From: Chrysophaeum taylorii
Taxonomy: Eukaryota > Sar > Pelagophyceae > Pelagomonadales > Pelagomonadaceae
Length of the DNA: 64,000 nucleotides
Assembly: GCA_029834535.1 (NCBI GenBank)
Contig: JAQMWT010000443.1
Location: 124,001 to 188,000, forward strand
Reading direction: 5' to 3'
Shown: in pieces, positions 39,288-49,881 of the stretch
Layout of the letters: each line of letters begins with the position of its first letter
Numbering within the stretch: position 1 is the stretch's first letter
Notes under the pieces: generated by a model
What the model was told of the DNA's origin: nothing
Seen by the model: only the letters and a program-made list of their open reading frames with translations
Databases searched by the model: none
Translations under genes and position numbers: made by a program

Positions 39288-40571
39288 ATGTTGTTGGTGT
39301 TCTTCGGGTTCTTCTTCGGAGCGTTGGTCCGAAGCGATGAGGTGGTGGCTGTCGCGCGGCGCGAGCTTCCGATTCTCGAAGCGAGACGCGAACGCGAAGG
39401 CGCCGTGACGGGGGTGCGGCTAAAGCCCCTCGTCCAGGACGTGGCGGCGGCACCACCGGCCGAAGTACTGCTCGCTCATGCCAAGCTCTCATGCTTTTTT
39501 GACGACGTGCGGCGCGCCGAGGCGAGCTACGCGAGGAGCGCCATGCTAGACCCGACGGTGGCCGCGACCTGGCACGGGCTGGGTCGGGTGCTGTTGGGCC
39601 GGAGCGTGGCTGACGCGCCGACGGCCGCGGACGCTTTCCGGAAAGCCGCGGCGCTCGATTCCTCGCTGCTCCCGCTGCTCTTCCAGCGCACCGCCGACCA
39701 CGTAGCCGGGGTGTGTCCCGGAGGTCGGGACCTCGTGTGCGGCGTCGTCGCTGCTGTTTTCGATAAAATCGACGGCGGCGACGGCGGCGGAGCGTGCGAC
39801 GCGCTCCTCGCCCTCAACGCCACTTCGCTGGGAGCTCTCGAGGGGGTGCGGACCCGCGGCTACGACGTCGCCGCGAGCGTTTTGCCAGACGAGCTGCACT
39901 TTCGCCTCGTTGTTCCCTGGTATCGGCACGTCTTCTCTCGCGCGCGCGACGCGCGCGACGAGCTCGTCGACGCCGGCACTGCCGGGCTCGTCATCGAGAC
40001 CCTCGAGACGCCTCGCAGCCCCCTTCGCGTCGCTATTTATGCGCGCTGGCACGCGGCCAACCGCCGCGTTGAGCTCTGGGGCGATCCCGTCGCCGACATC
40101 CTCAACCACGTTCTCACGCCCCTCGTCGAACGCGCCACTGGTCACGCCCACCTCGTCCCTACCTATCCCTGGCCCATCCACTACGGCCCAGACGGCAAGA
40201 TTGACGTCCATCTCGACCAGTCCGACAACGAAATTTCGCTTTCTTACCAAGTCCGCGCCTTCCGCCGCCGCCGCCGCCGCCGCGGCCTCGATCCTTCTTC
40301 GGAGTCGACTGGTCGCCTACGGTGGCCCCTGTACTTCGTCGACAGCGGCCTCCACCTCGCGCCGGGCGAGGCAGGTCCCGCTGAGCTCCCTTTGGACGCT
40401 GCTATCGTCGAGACCGCGCCCCCGGTGGTCCTTCGCAATAACGACGCCGCCCTCTACCGCGGCAGGGAGGTCGCCCACTGGCGCCCACGGCAGACGACCG
40501 GCGTCGAGGTTTTCCAGCTCGTCTTCGCGTGGCGCGCCATCGATGACCGGGCGTGCCACGGGAGCTTGTAG
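39288..40571 (+). CDS. Secreted/ER 2OG-Fe(II) oxygenase-like protein with TPR-like N-terminus
   Basis: 427 aa. A signal peptide (MLLVFFGFFFGALVRS) leads to a helical TPR-like part (LLAHAKLSCFFDDVRRAEASY, LDPTVAATWHGLGRVLLG, AADAFRKAAALD). The C-terminal domain has KIDVHLDQSDNEISLSYQV, with an H-x-D pair, then WPLYFVD, VVLRNNDAALYRGREVAHWR with the distal His, and FQLVFAW. This matches a 2-oxoglutarate-Fe(II) oxygenase pattern (H-x-D...H...R/Q) seen in uncharacterised bacterial and algal proteins. Such enzymes hydroxylate proteins or small molecules; in the ER, prolyl or glycan-linked substrates are plausible. An Arg run comes from CGC repeats (40262-40284). Confidence 0.7.
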   Translation: MLLVFFGFFFGALVRSDEVVAVARRELPILEARREREGAVTGVRLKPLVQDVAAAPPAEVLLAHAKLSCFFDDVRRAEASYARSAMLDPTVAATWHGLGRVLLGRSVADAPTAADAFRKAAALDSSLLPLLFQRTADHVAGVCPGGRDLVCGVVAAVFDKIDGGDGGGACDALLALNATSLGALEGVRTRGYDVAASVLPDELHFRLVVPWYRHVFSRARDARDELVDAGTAGLVIETLETPRSPLRVAIYARWHAANRRVELWGDPVADILNHVLTPLVERATGHAHLVPTYPWPIHYGPDGKIDVHLDQSDNEISLSYQVRAFRRRRRRRGLDPSSESTGRLRWPLYFVDSGLHLAPGEAGPAELPLDAAIVETAPPVVLRNNDAALYRGREVAHWRPRQTTGVEVFQLVFAWRAIDDRACHGSL

Positions 40572-41043
40572 CAGTAGAGCATCGGCCTCGTGGCGTCGGA
40601 TGTGATGAGCAAGTGGACGATTCCCTCGACCTCGTGAATCCTGTGGTAGCATGCGACCGCAATGCGCGAGGTGCATGCATTTTGTCGTCGCGATGCCAAA
40701 TCCATGAGAGGACGCGATCACGAGCAGGAGAGAAGGGAGCTAGGGGCCTCTCGGAGAAAAAGTTGAAAAAGCGGAGAGTTGAACATGTTGCTGTGTGTTC
40801 AGGAGGCGAACGCGCGCCTCGTCTTCTCGCGTGGTTACACTACTAGAAATACAAAACAATCGAGAACAACCAACCTCTCCTGGTGGAGCACGTCCGAAAA
40901 TCCAAGGCGCGCGCTTCCTCCTCTTCTGCTTCAGGGTTCTCATTTTCCTGATCATCCTCGTTCCCCCCGTCGCTCCTGGGCCTTTCTGCTCGACTGGGTC
41001 TCTGTTCTTAAAAAGCACGATGTCGGGCATCGTCCACGCTCTG
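40572..41043. other. Spacer between convergent genes
   Basis: About 470 bp between the 2OG-oxygenase stop and the YidD stop; no supported gene. Confidence 0.4.
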
Positions 41044-41565
41044 TCATCGGCGGCCGAGATCGAAAGGAGGAGGCGGCCAAACCGGGGGGTCGTAGCCCGT
41101 GCCGCCGAGAGGATTGCAGCGTGCAACGCGCCAGGTCGCGAGGACGCTGCCTCTCAAGATGCCGAATTCTTTGACGGCGAGGGCGGCGTATTCGGAGCAC
41201 GTCGGGAGGAAACGGCAATTCTTTGGCAAGTTTGGGCTGATCGCGCGCTTATACCCACGAAGTAGCGTCAACGCGAGCGACTCGAGAGGCGCGGTCCCTC
41301 CCCCAAAGTTAGCCAACTCCTCTTCGCTGGGGTCGGGCGGGCGGCGGCCCGCGTCGACGAGCACCAACAACAAAAACCCGGCCGCACATTCCGCGAGCTG
41401 CACTTCGTCGCTGCCGGCCGCGGCGCGCGGCACGACGTCGCGCGGAAGGCGTCGCGACGAAAGGGGAAGCGGCGCCCGCGGGACGCGAAGCCTTTCGCAG
41501 ACTCGGCACCCCGCAGCTCGTCTGGCAGCCGCCAATATTATCAGCAAGACAACTCGCTTCTTCAT
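41044..41565 (-). CDS. yidD: YidD (membrane protein insertion efficiency factor), plastid-type precursor
   Basis: 173 aa. The C-terminal 75 residues are a clear YidD (DUF37) domain: [52 protein letters not shown] and GYDPPVWP, including the two conserved Cys blocks. Bacterial YidD is a small amphipathic protein that assists YidC insertase at the inner membrane. The first 100 residues are extra: a signal peptide ([15 protein letters not shown]) then an Arg-rich transit-like stretch and a hydrophobic [10 protein letters not shown] nuclear copy with a bipartite-looking leader suggests action with plastid Alb3/YidC at thylakoids. No intron. Confidence 0.92.
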   Translation of the reverse strand: MKKRVVLLIILAAARRAAGCRVCERLRVPRAPLPLSSRRLPRDVVPRAAAGSDEVQLAECAAGFLLLVLVDAGRRPPDPSEEELANFGGGTAPLESLALTLLRGYKRAISPNLPKNCRFLPTCSEYAALAVKEFGILRGSVLATWRVARCNPLGGTGYDPPVWPPPPFDLGRR

Positions 41566-42566
41566 ATATGCACAGGCGGCCCGATATTATAATTTACTCT
41601 AGTTTCTCACGCTCCTCCGAGTTCGGGTCATACGCTCGCCGCCGATAGTCGGCTAGAAGCCCAAGTTCGACCTGACCATGAAGTTGCCCGAGGGCGTCGA
41701 GAAGGATTCGTTGGAGTACCTCGAGTCCGAGCTCGAGCAGGCCGAGGCCATCATCGAGCATCAGGCCGTCGACGCTGGCATCTATCTTCGAGCTGACGAA
41801 GCCGACTCGTAATATGAAGCCTTCTCCAAGATCCGGGTCACCACGATTCGGCCAAGTTGTCGAACATTCTCGGCATGCGCAAAGCTCAGGAGGCTGCCCG
41901 CGCCGAGGAGGCGGAGGCCAAGCGTCAGCGCGCGGAGGCTCGCTCCATAGCGCGCGCCGAGAAGGACCAGCTCTACGCGCAATCCCTGGATGCGAGGATA
42001 TCTACGTCTGCAAGAACCTACCTACCAATCGGTGCCGAGGCTTGTGACGCGAGCCGCCTCATTCGGTGCGATATTTGCGGCGACTTGAGAGAAGAAGCGG
42101 CTTTGCAAGAAGACGCGGCGCGTGCGGGAGCGCGCGGCGGCAACCGCTACCGATGGTGCGAACGACGACGATGACGACGACGACGTTTGTGACGTCAACG
42201 ACGGTCCCGCGGACGCCGACTAGGTTGCCCACCTCTACGTTCACCATGCTCCTACTACCGACAACCCGACTCCCGCTGGACATCCCTCGACCCGATGGCG
42301 CGACTCCCCTGCTTTTGCTGCTGCTGCTGGATCTCTTCTCGTATTGAGCCTTCTATCTACGGAGTGCCTCTCACGGCAATTGCCGTGGAATTTATTTTTT
42401 GTATCGTGGGCCTGTCCGGAGCACTAGCCACCCCGGGAAGGGCGGTGGGTGTGTTGGGGCCGTCTTCTCGCCGGGGCTGTCTGTCTGTCCGGTATGTATT
42501 TCGAACTCGCGGGAATAAAAAAAGTAGTTTCCACAATCGGGGCGCCTGTAGAACACTCTACAAAAT
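41566..42566. other. Gene-poor spacer with a coiled-coil gene fragment
   Basis: About 1 kb. Besides the fragment listed at 41681-42174, it holds short polypyrimidine and CTG runs (about 42310-42335) and no supported gene. Confidence 0.4.
41681..42174 (+). pseudogene. Coiled-coil gene fragment
   Basis: An ATG at 41681 opens MKLPEGVEKDSLEYLESELE, an acidic helix that stops at 41813. After a frame change, a long charged helix follows (LGMRKAQEAARAEEAEAKR and on) to 42174, with a C-x-x-C pair (RCDICGD). The two parts read like one helical protein broken by a stop and a shift. It may be a decayed host gene or a gene with an intron I could not place. Confidence 0.35.
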
Positions 42567-43709
42567 CTACGAGAACAAGTCGCGAGGAAGGGTCCCCTCG
42601 TCGTCGTTTTTTGTTGCTGAGGAGGAGGAGGAGGAGGAGAGGGCGTGGGGGTCCTCCGGAGAATAGAGCGTGGTCGTCGCGTCATCGAGACGTCTCGAGG
42701 AGCCCCATTTTGGGCAGCTGCGATTAGCCCGTTCGAAGAGGCGAGTGGTGTGGGGGTGGGCGAAGGTGTCAATGAGGTGCCTCGCGGCGGCGGTCATCGG
42801 GGGGCGCAGGTCGGCAAGTTTCTCGGCTTGGTCCCACGGCGTGACTTTGCCGTACCCGAGGTGTTTGGCGCCGGCGTTGTACTTCCCCTTGTCGACGACA
42901 GGCCGGAAATCAAAGGTAGGGAGACCGAGGTAGGCGGCGACTGTGGCCATCTCGTCGGCGGCGGTCTCCGGCGCCGCAAGAAGCTCGGAACAGACCATAA
43001 AAAATTCTGGCCACCAGTCCAAGTAAAGGATATAGAGCGAGCGACCCACGAGCTGACGCCAGAGGTGCTGGTTGGCGAGCGGCATGTCGTCGACGCCATA
43101 GGTGTCCTTGGCCGTCGTCCTGCCGTAACAGTCGCGAGAGAGGTCGATTTTATTTTCGCTATTGTTCTCGAGACATTTCGCGAGAAGTCTCGTCTCGTGC
43201 TCTATCAAAAATTCGAAGGTTCTTTTTTTGTTGGGACGAACGACGTTGAGGTAGTTATAGTGGTAGGCCGAATACGCCCGTTCGGCGGGGTCTCTCACGA
43301 TAACGAGGACGCGCGTCTCGGGGAGATGTTTTGCCACGCGGACCGGAACCTCCGAGTACTGCGCGTAGCCCGGCGAGGCCTCGCCCGTCATTTCCCCCGG
43401 TTCCATGTGGTGCGGAAAGCTCCGGTCGAGGTAGGCGTTAAATCTACTCGCCGAGTACTGATGGTCAAACCATTGGATTTGCTTCTGGGCCGCGGCCTTG
43501 ACCGAGGGGTGATCGGTCAAATAGTAGTACAGCGATGACGTCCCGCATTTGCCGACTCCAATGATCAGAAACGACGGCTTGCACCGCCCGTGGTCGTCGT
43601 CGCACGGGCGACCTCGGTACGGCTGGTCGCGACAAGTTATTGCAGTACAGTGTGTCAGGAGGAGGAGGAGGAGAAGACGACCTCTTGTTGTTGTTGTTGT
43701 TGCCATCAT
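42567..43709 (-). CDS. Carbohydrate sulfotransferase (HS3ST/NDST-type), secretory
   Basis: 380 aa from the ATG pair at 43704-43709. A Thr-rich start is followed by a signal anchor (GRLLLLLLLTHCTAI). FLIIGVGKCGTSSLYYYL is the PAPS 5'-phosphosulfate loop and VLVIVRDPAERAYSAYHYNY the 3'-phosphate site; KWGSS and FHPH-like C-terminal blocks are weaker. This is the Sulfotransfer_1 type that sulfates Golgi glycans such as heparan or chondroitin in animals and fucans or galactans in algae. The frame is open upstream to 44423 but that part is antisense to the LIM gene. The C-terminal Ser run comes from a CTC repeat. Start codons of this and the LIM gene are 136 bp apart. Confidence 0.87.
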   Translation of the reverse strand: MMATTTTTRGRLLLLLLLTHCTAITCRDQPYRGRPCDDDHGRCKPSFLIIGVGKCGTSSLYYYLTDHPSVKAAAQKQIQWFDHQYSASRFNAYLDRSFPHHMEPGEMTGEASPGYAQYSEVPVRVAKHLPETRVLVIVRDPAERAYSAYHYNYLNVVRPNKKRTFEFLIEHETRLLAKCLENNSENKIDLSRDCYGRTTAKDTYGVDDMPLANQHLWRQLVGRSLYILYLDWWPEFFMVCSELLAAPETAADEMATVAAYLGLPTFDFRPVVDKGKYNAGAKHLGYGKVTPWDQAEKLADLRPPMTAAARHLIDTFAHPHTTRLFERANRSCPKWGSSRRLDDATTTLYSPEDPHALSSSSSSSATKNDDEGTLPRDLFS

Positions 43710-43845
43710 CGTTTTTGTTGGAAAAAAACTCCTTACCCTCAGGGTAAATAAATAAATAAATAAAGAAAGAAAGGGCCCCCCTTTGATTAGATTTGATGAG
43801 ATAGAGGAAAAAAACGAACTATCTTTCTTCTTTGGTGGCAAAAAA
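43710..43845. promoter_or_regulatory. Shared divergent promoter region with AATA/AAAG runs
   Basis: 136 bp between sulfotransferase and LIM start codons, including AATA repeats near 43746-43765 and AAGAAAG. No classic element is identifiable. Confidence 0.4.
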
Positions 43846-45105
43846 ATGGCGTCATCGATGTCGACGCCGCTGAGTCGCAGTATGTCGACGTCGACGACGA
43901 CACCCAGTTCGCGTCGAACGGGGCCCAAGAGGCAGCAAAGCTGGTGGTGGTCCGATCCCGTGGAAGCGAACGACTTGGAGGACGAGTCGTTCGCATCGCA
44001 GCTCGACAGGACGCGCAAGTCCCTGACCAAGTCGCCATCTCTCCTCGAGTCGCCGCCGCCCAAGCCACCGAGAAAGAGCAACGAACTTCCGTATAAAGTC
44101 AAGCTGCGGAAGACCAAGGACGACGAAACGTCGTGGCTCCCCGACATCTCCGAGTGGCTGTGGGGCAGCGACGAGATCGCGCCGGTCAAGCAGCGAATCT
44201 CGACCAATCGCGTTCCGTGTGGCATCTGCGGCAACGGAATCGTTTCAAAGTTTGAGCGGTGCGAGGTTGGGGGTCGCGCATACCACAAGCTCTGCTTGCG
44301 GTGCACGCGTTGCAAGACGCCCCTCCCCGAACCGTCGGGATTGTGTCGGAGCTGCTCGAGGATCGTCGACGCGGAACGGCGCGCCAGCCGCGCGGACCAC
44401 GTCGTGGGCGTCACCGAGCGCACGAGTTTGTCGCCCGACGAGAAGGGCGACGTCCGGGGGGTCCTGGGGGAGATCGGCGACGAACTCGAGGAAGCCTACC
44501 GCAACCAAATCGCGCGCTGCGACGTCTGCGGCGCCGCCTTTAAGATCAAAGACAAGGTCCACTACCAAGTCAAAGGTGACAAGCTCGTCGCTACGGCCCA
44601 CCAGGAGTGCCATGACCTCGGCCGGCCCCGCGACGGCCGCGTCCACTCGGCGAAACCGCCGCGACTCGCGATCAAGGCCGCGCCCGACCGCGTCGTGCTC
44701 AAGGTCTCCGCCAACGCCAAGGCGACCACTTTATTCTTCGAGAAGGCAACGACGGCCTTGGCAACACCGCCATCCAAGCATCACTCCAAACAGGAAAATC
44801 TCGCGCCGGCGTCCGTTGACTACAAGCCGGTCAACGAGCCCACCGACCCGGCGCGCGCGAAACAACGCCGCGAACGCCTCGCCGCGATTCTCGAGGCGAC
44901 CGACCTCGCGTGCGCCGTCCTCGGCGACGACACCTTCCGCCACCAACCACAACCACCCAAGCCCGCTGGCCATCGATTCACCATTAACCTCCGAGCCTGC
45001 AAGGACCGCCTCAGCCACGATCTCGCCGTGCATTTTGACGCGTCTTCGACCGCGGCGGTCCCCCTCCTTGCCAAGCTCGCCGTGTCCATTGCGTCCGCCT
45101 CCTGA
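43846..45105 (+). CDS. LIM zinc-finger protein
   Basis: 419 aa from ATG 43846; another in-frame ATG at 43783 would add 21 residues. The N-terminus is Ser/Thr-rich. Around residues 125-175 a LIM finger is complete: C-x2-C (PCGICG), H-x2-C with C-x2-C (YHKLCLRCTRC) and a final C-x2-C (GLCRSC). A second, partial Cys/His module lies near 224-260 (CDVCGAAF and ATAHQECH). The C-terminal 150 residues are helical with no known domain. LIM fingers mediate protein contacts, often with actin or in signalling. It converges with the HIT gene, 60 bp apart. Confidence 0.82.
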   Translation: MASSMSTPLSRSMSTSTTTPSSRRTGPKRQQSWWWSDPVEANDLEDESFASQLDRTRKSLTKSPSLLESPPPKPPRKSNELPYKVKLRKTKDDETSWLPDISEWLWGSDEIAPVKQRISTNRVPCGICGNGIVSKFERCEVGGRAYHKLCLRCTRCKTPLPEPSGLCRSCSRIVDAERRASRADHVVGVTERTSLSPDEKGDVRGVLGEIGDELEEAYRNQIARCDVCGAAFKIKDKVHYQVKGDKLVATAHQECHDLGRPRDGRVHSAKPPRLAIKAAPDRVVLKVSANAKATTLFFEKATTALATPPSKHHSKQENLAPASVDYKPVNEPTDPARAKQRRERLAAILEATDLACAVLGDDTFRHQPQPPKPAGHRFTINLRACKDRLSHDLAVHFDASSTAAVPLLAKLAVSIASAS

Positions 45106-45165
45106 CGCCGCTTCCTGATTCTTCTCTTCTTATTATAAAAGCGAACCAACGAGGGAGCGAACTCA

Positions 45166-45643
<478 letters not shown>

Positions 45644-47907
45644 TTATCTTTTCTCTGCGCCCTCGAAGATAACAACTTATTGATGTTGTTGCTGATGACC
45701 TTTCCTCAGAAGATGATCTTTATCTTGATCTTGATTTTACTTACCCGCGCTCTGAGGGGCTAGCAATATTGTGGTGTACTTACTCGTATTATTTATTTAT
45801 TACAGGTCGAACTGCCGAGGTCACCTCCCACTCAACCTAATAATAATAAGTCGTCTGTCTCCCAAGCCGAGTTTTTCATTTTGACGCCGTCCAGTTCATC
45901 AGACCATCCTCTCTGTGTGCGGCGCCTGCCTAGGTGGGATCCCACAAAAATATCCACCTCGTTTGGACTTGTGCATTGTGACTTGACGAAAGAAACGCCG
46001 TTGCGAACTACGAAGCGCCGTAGATTTGGACAAGGTCGATTCAAGTGGCAACGGCGAACAACAATACAAAACCGGCGCGATGAGCAAGGCTGCAAGCCAG
46101 TCGCTCGCGTAACAAGGCTCCCTCCATTTGGTGCTTTACCGGCGCAGTCCACCATGGCAGACGTGGACGTCTGACGCATGCTAATTGGACAACACGCGAA
46201 CTTGAGAATGCTCGTTTACCAAATCGGCTATATTTCTCGCCGATGTACGGCTGGGTGAACAAACACATGTGATGCTTGACGAGACGAGCATGCCGAACAA
46301 GCGCACAGCAACAACTTGCTTGTTTCAAAGAGCAAAGCTTAAACGCGACACAGAGTACGCGGCCAGAATTATCATCTCTACCGCGGACATTGTAAGGATC
46401 ACGGCCAGAAAAAGACTCAACGAACCACCTCCCACATGCGGCATACATTGTGAGAGTCGCCAACAAGAAGGCGGACAATATTGAATACGGGAAACAACCC
46501 ACGCGCGGGACTCATAACTGCGGCAGGAGAACCTCACACGGACGCGACTCATGGGACATGCATGGGCTCCTCGTTGAACACATTCAATCGCCCGAGTTTT
46601 TATTACAAAGTGCTACTTCCGGATTTCAAGTTTCTGAGTCTGCTGCTCGAGCACGAACTGGTAATATCATTTTAATCGAGTGCGATTCTACCGTGTGCGA
46701 ACGACGTGTCGCGATCTTGTAATAGAAATTTGACACGAAGGCGATTGGACCACAGCCGGACGCAGAACAAGGTTGGCATGCCTGCATCTGTTCCTTTGAT
46801 GCTGCTCTGAGGCGGTGAGTTCTCGCGCTTAGAAGCCAGACGACGGCCATCAACGTCACGAATCACAGCCATCATCGGTAGACCAGGTTCATGCATTTGA
46901 TGTGGGGGCAATCGCAAGCATGTTGAGCTCTTCGCGGATGCCACGATCATACTTCAAGCACGCGAAATAGCATGCGTGAATGTTGTTTGACCTTTACACA
47001 TTACAGATGCTGCGGATGGTGATGTGATTGCTGGCATGTGCACGAGGGCAATGAAAGCGACACTGTGATGGGGGATCAGCTAGGTATGCACGAGTAGAAG
47101 AGAAACAATCGTTCGTACTGAGAGGAGGCCGGGCGTGAGTAATCCTCAAGCACCTCTTTCTTGTTCAGATTTCTCAACTTCTGCGCCCCATTTGCTCCTT
47201 TGTCTTCACTTCGACGTTTCTTCCTTCGACCGCTAAGAAAACAGCACTTTGGGTATCGACCCGGAGTTGACGATACTCGATCGATAAGAGGTGAGCATCG
47301 CATTTGAGCCTGGCGGTTGCTTACCATGATGATATACAATAAACTCTGCCGCCCCCCTTCGCGCTTTCTTCCTTCTTCCCTCCTCTCTGGTCTTTTCTTC
47401 GTTCTTTCTCTCTTCCTCTGCGCGCATCCTTGCTGGCGCTTGAGCCTGGGAGTTGCTAGCTTATTCTATAGAAAGTCGCACTTTGCTCCAGGTGGAGAAC
47501 CCGCATTCTTGGTGGGCCCTGCGAATTCCCTATATTCTTGTACGTCGGAAAATATGCAACTAGGCTCAAAAAGGCGAGCCGTCGACCGTGGTGGTACACT
47601 CAACGCCACTAAAAGCTAGCTAATTATTTTGCGTGTCATTCGTTTGTACTTTCCCTCACAGCCGCCCACGCACCTGTCCGACGAACACGCGAATTGGACA
47701 AACAAAGCGCCAGTAGAGGTCGTCGGTATGTTCTTAAAATTTCTGTTGTCAAAGAGGCGCCGACGCGCGTTTGTGACGGCGATTTCCCTGCGTCATCATG
47801 CTTTTGCTGAAAAATCATGCAGGTACGATGGCTTTCTACGGGCTGTCGACGGGGGGCCGTTGGACGCGTAGGAAGCAAGCTGTGTAGGAATTTCAAACAA
47901 CATAAAA
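45644..47907. other. Gene-free DNA, about 2.3 kb
   Basis: No supported gene. Frames at 46041-46502 and 46672-46950 (minus) and 45881-46174 (plus) lack known domains. Composition is lower in GC than the gene blocks. A T/C-rich tract lies at 47345-47420. It may be old transposon DNA, but no family is recognisable. Confidence 0.4.
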
Positions 47908-49881
47908 TTAAAACTGCGGCTCGTCGAAGAGGATGTTTGAATAATCGTCACAGGGTTCTTCGATGGGCTGGGTCGCTTGCCAAGGCTTGGTGTGGATTCC
48001 GTGCGCGTACCACCACACGTCGTCGTCCTCGTAGTCTACCAACAGGGCCCAGGAGTGCTTATCGCCGCCCGTGCACTCGCCCGACATGCAAATTTGCACG
48101 ATACGTGAGTAAAGGTCGCCTATTTGATTTTTCTCGAACACGACGTTGAAGGCGCCGGCACGAAAGACTAACGAGGCGTCCGGCACCTTCCCAAGCTGCG
48201 TGGCGGCGACGATGACGGACGAATGACCGATCGCGTGATGGCACTCGATGTGCAAGTGTGGGTCATCTCCTAGGGCCGGCCCATCGCAAATAGCGCCAGC
48301 TGAACGCCAGAACAACCCGATGTCTTTGGGAGACTCGCGGGCTCTCGCGGCGACGTAGTCCCAGACGAACCCGTGGACGAAGGATACGATCGCCTCACGA
48401 CGGTGAAACACGCAGATATTCCGGCTGGATGAGATGTTTCGGTCTATGATCTTTACCCAGTCAGCGAAGTTTGGCGCGTGAATGCTGTAGAAGTCGATCA
48501 TGTCCCTGCGAATCGAGAGGAGGGACGCCATTGCTTCATCCTCCGTCGCGAGGCGCAGGCTGCAAGAACCGAAGTAGTGCCAGAGCCACCACGTGTAGTC
48601 GTAGCTGTCTTTGAAGGTGAGCTTGGGGCGACTGCGGCGCAGGTCGAACCACTGAAGGATCCGCATGATCTGGGCAGACGTGAGGACTTTCCTCGCGTCG
48701 GAAAACGCCGCGCAGATCCCGGTCACGTTGCAGGTCGTTTGATAGTCGCGGAATACGAGCTCCCACTGCCGCACGAGCTCGTCCCTGAGCGCGAGGGCGG
48801 CGGGAGAGTGGGTGACCCTTTCCTCGAAAATCTCTTGTTGCGACAAAACCGAGCTCTCGGTGGTCCACTTCGCGGTGGCGTGGACGATCTCGCCATCAGA
48901 GTAGCATAAGAGGACGTTGCTGCGACTCAAGCCGCACACGGCGGCCCCCAAGTTGAGACCCGAGACGCGGTGCCAGGTTCTGCTTTCCGGTTCATAAACA
49001 AGCCCATAATCGAAAGCTCGGCTCGAGCCGCGCTCGCACGCGCCCGGCGAGTCACCCGTGCCGCCCCACACAGCGATACCGATGCCCGGTATGCCAAACG
49101 CACTCCCGCCGACCTGGGTGCGGCCGTGGGGCATAGGCGCGCCAAAAGCCCACTTGTCGGTCGCGGGATCGTAGACCTCTAAAGTAGTGTGGCTCGTGCA
49201 CGCGTCCGCCTGCAGAAACTGCCCACCAACAGCATACAATTTGCCATCAAACGCCACCAACGCCAGGTGATTTCGGCCCACAGTCAAGCGCTTTTTGCCA
49301 ACCCAGCCGGCGTCGGGGTCCGACGCGTCGAGGACCCAGTGCGAGGCCACGTCCACGACTAGATCCGATTCTTCTCTCGCGAAGATGTCCTGGCCGTTAG
49401 AACTCGCGCCGCCGACGACATGAACGAAACCGTCGAGAACCGCCGCGGCGGCACCGGCCACCTCACTCGGCAGTTTCGGGAGCGCCCCCCACATTTCTCC
49501 TTCTTCTTCTTCTTCTTCTTCTTCTCGAGTGCGGAACACGAAGGCTGCGTCCGTCGCGTTGCGCTTCATCTCTCCTAGCCCCGTCGTCAAACCTCCCATA
49601 ACATAAACCTCGCCCTTTTGGTCGTCGACCGCCGTCGCGCAGCTCGCGACGTTGATGGGTAGCGGCTCGAGGAGCTTCCACGCGTGATCGGGCTCCCACT
49701 TCCACACATCGTTCGTCAAGCGTCCGGCCATAGAAGAGCCCCCAAAAACGTACAAAACGCCATCGATCGCGGCGCCACAGTACTGCTGTACGCGCGGCGC
49801 CTCGTTCCATACCTTGCGATGCACGACGGTCGCGACCTCCTCGCGCGCGAGCGCCACGGCGACAAGAATCGTCGAGCGCAT
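47908..49881 (-). CDS. Secreted Kelch-repeat protein with C-terminal CHHAIGH domain
   Basis: 657 aa from ATG 49881 (an in-frame GTG lies 21 bp up). A signal peptide (MRSTILVAVALA) precedes about five Kelch blades: YCGAAIDGVLYVFGGSSMAG, GEVYVMGGLTTG, DGFVHVVGGASS, DGKLYAVGGQF and IGIAVWGGTG. A poly-Glu insert comes from a TTC repeat at 49500-49524. The C-terminal half is another domain with DPHLHIECHHAIGHSSVIVA, a Cys/His cluster reminiscent of C-H-x-x-G-H motifs in uncharacterised secreted proteins, and Cys pairs (CMSGECTGG). Kelch propellers bind proteins or sugars. A metal site in the second domain is inference. An extracellular or endomembrane place is likely. Confidence 0.75.
   Translation of the reverse strand: MRSTILVAVALAREEVATVVHRKVWNEAPRVQQYCGAAIDGVLYVFGGSSMAGRLTNDVWKWEPDHAWKLLEPLPINVASCATAVDDQKGEVYVMGGLTTGLGEMKRNATDAAFVFRTREEEEEEEEGEMWGALPKLPSEVAGAAAAVLDGFVHVVGGASSNGQDIFAREESDLVVDVASHWVLDASDPDAGWVGKKRLTVGRNHLALVAFDGKLYAVGGQFLQADACTSHTTLEVYDPATDKWAFGAPMPHGRTQVGGSAFGIPGIGIAVWGGTGDSPGACERGSSRAFDYGLVYEPESRTWHRVSGLNLGAAVCGLSRSNVLLCYSDGEIVHATAKWTTESSVLSQQEIFEERVTHSPAALALRDELVRQWELVFRDYQTTCNVTGICAAFSDARKVLTSAQIMRILQWFDLRRSRPKLTFKDSYDYTWWLWHYFGSCSLRLATEDEAMASLLSIRRDMIDFYSIHAPNFADWVKIIDRNISSSRNICVFHRREAIVSFVHGFVWDYVAARARESPKDIGLFWRSAGAICDGPALGDDPHLHIECHHAIGHSSVIVAATQLGKVPDASLVFRAGAFNVVFEKNQIGDLYSRIVQICMSGECTGGDKHSWALLVDYEDDDVWWYAHGIHTKPWQATQPIEEPCDDYSNILFDEPQF

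Noticed and set aside
46041-46950. Two minus-strand frames as possible genes
   Set aside because: No domain, no signal, composition like surrounding spacer, and no splice pair that lengthens them.
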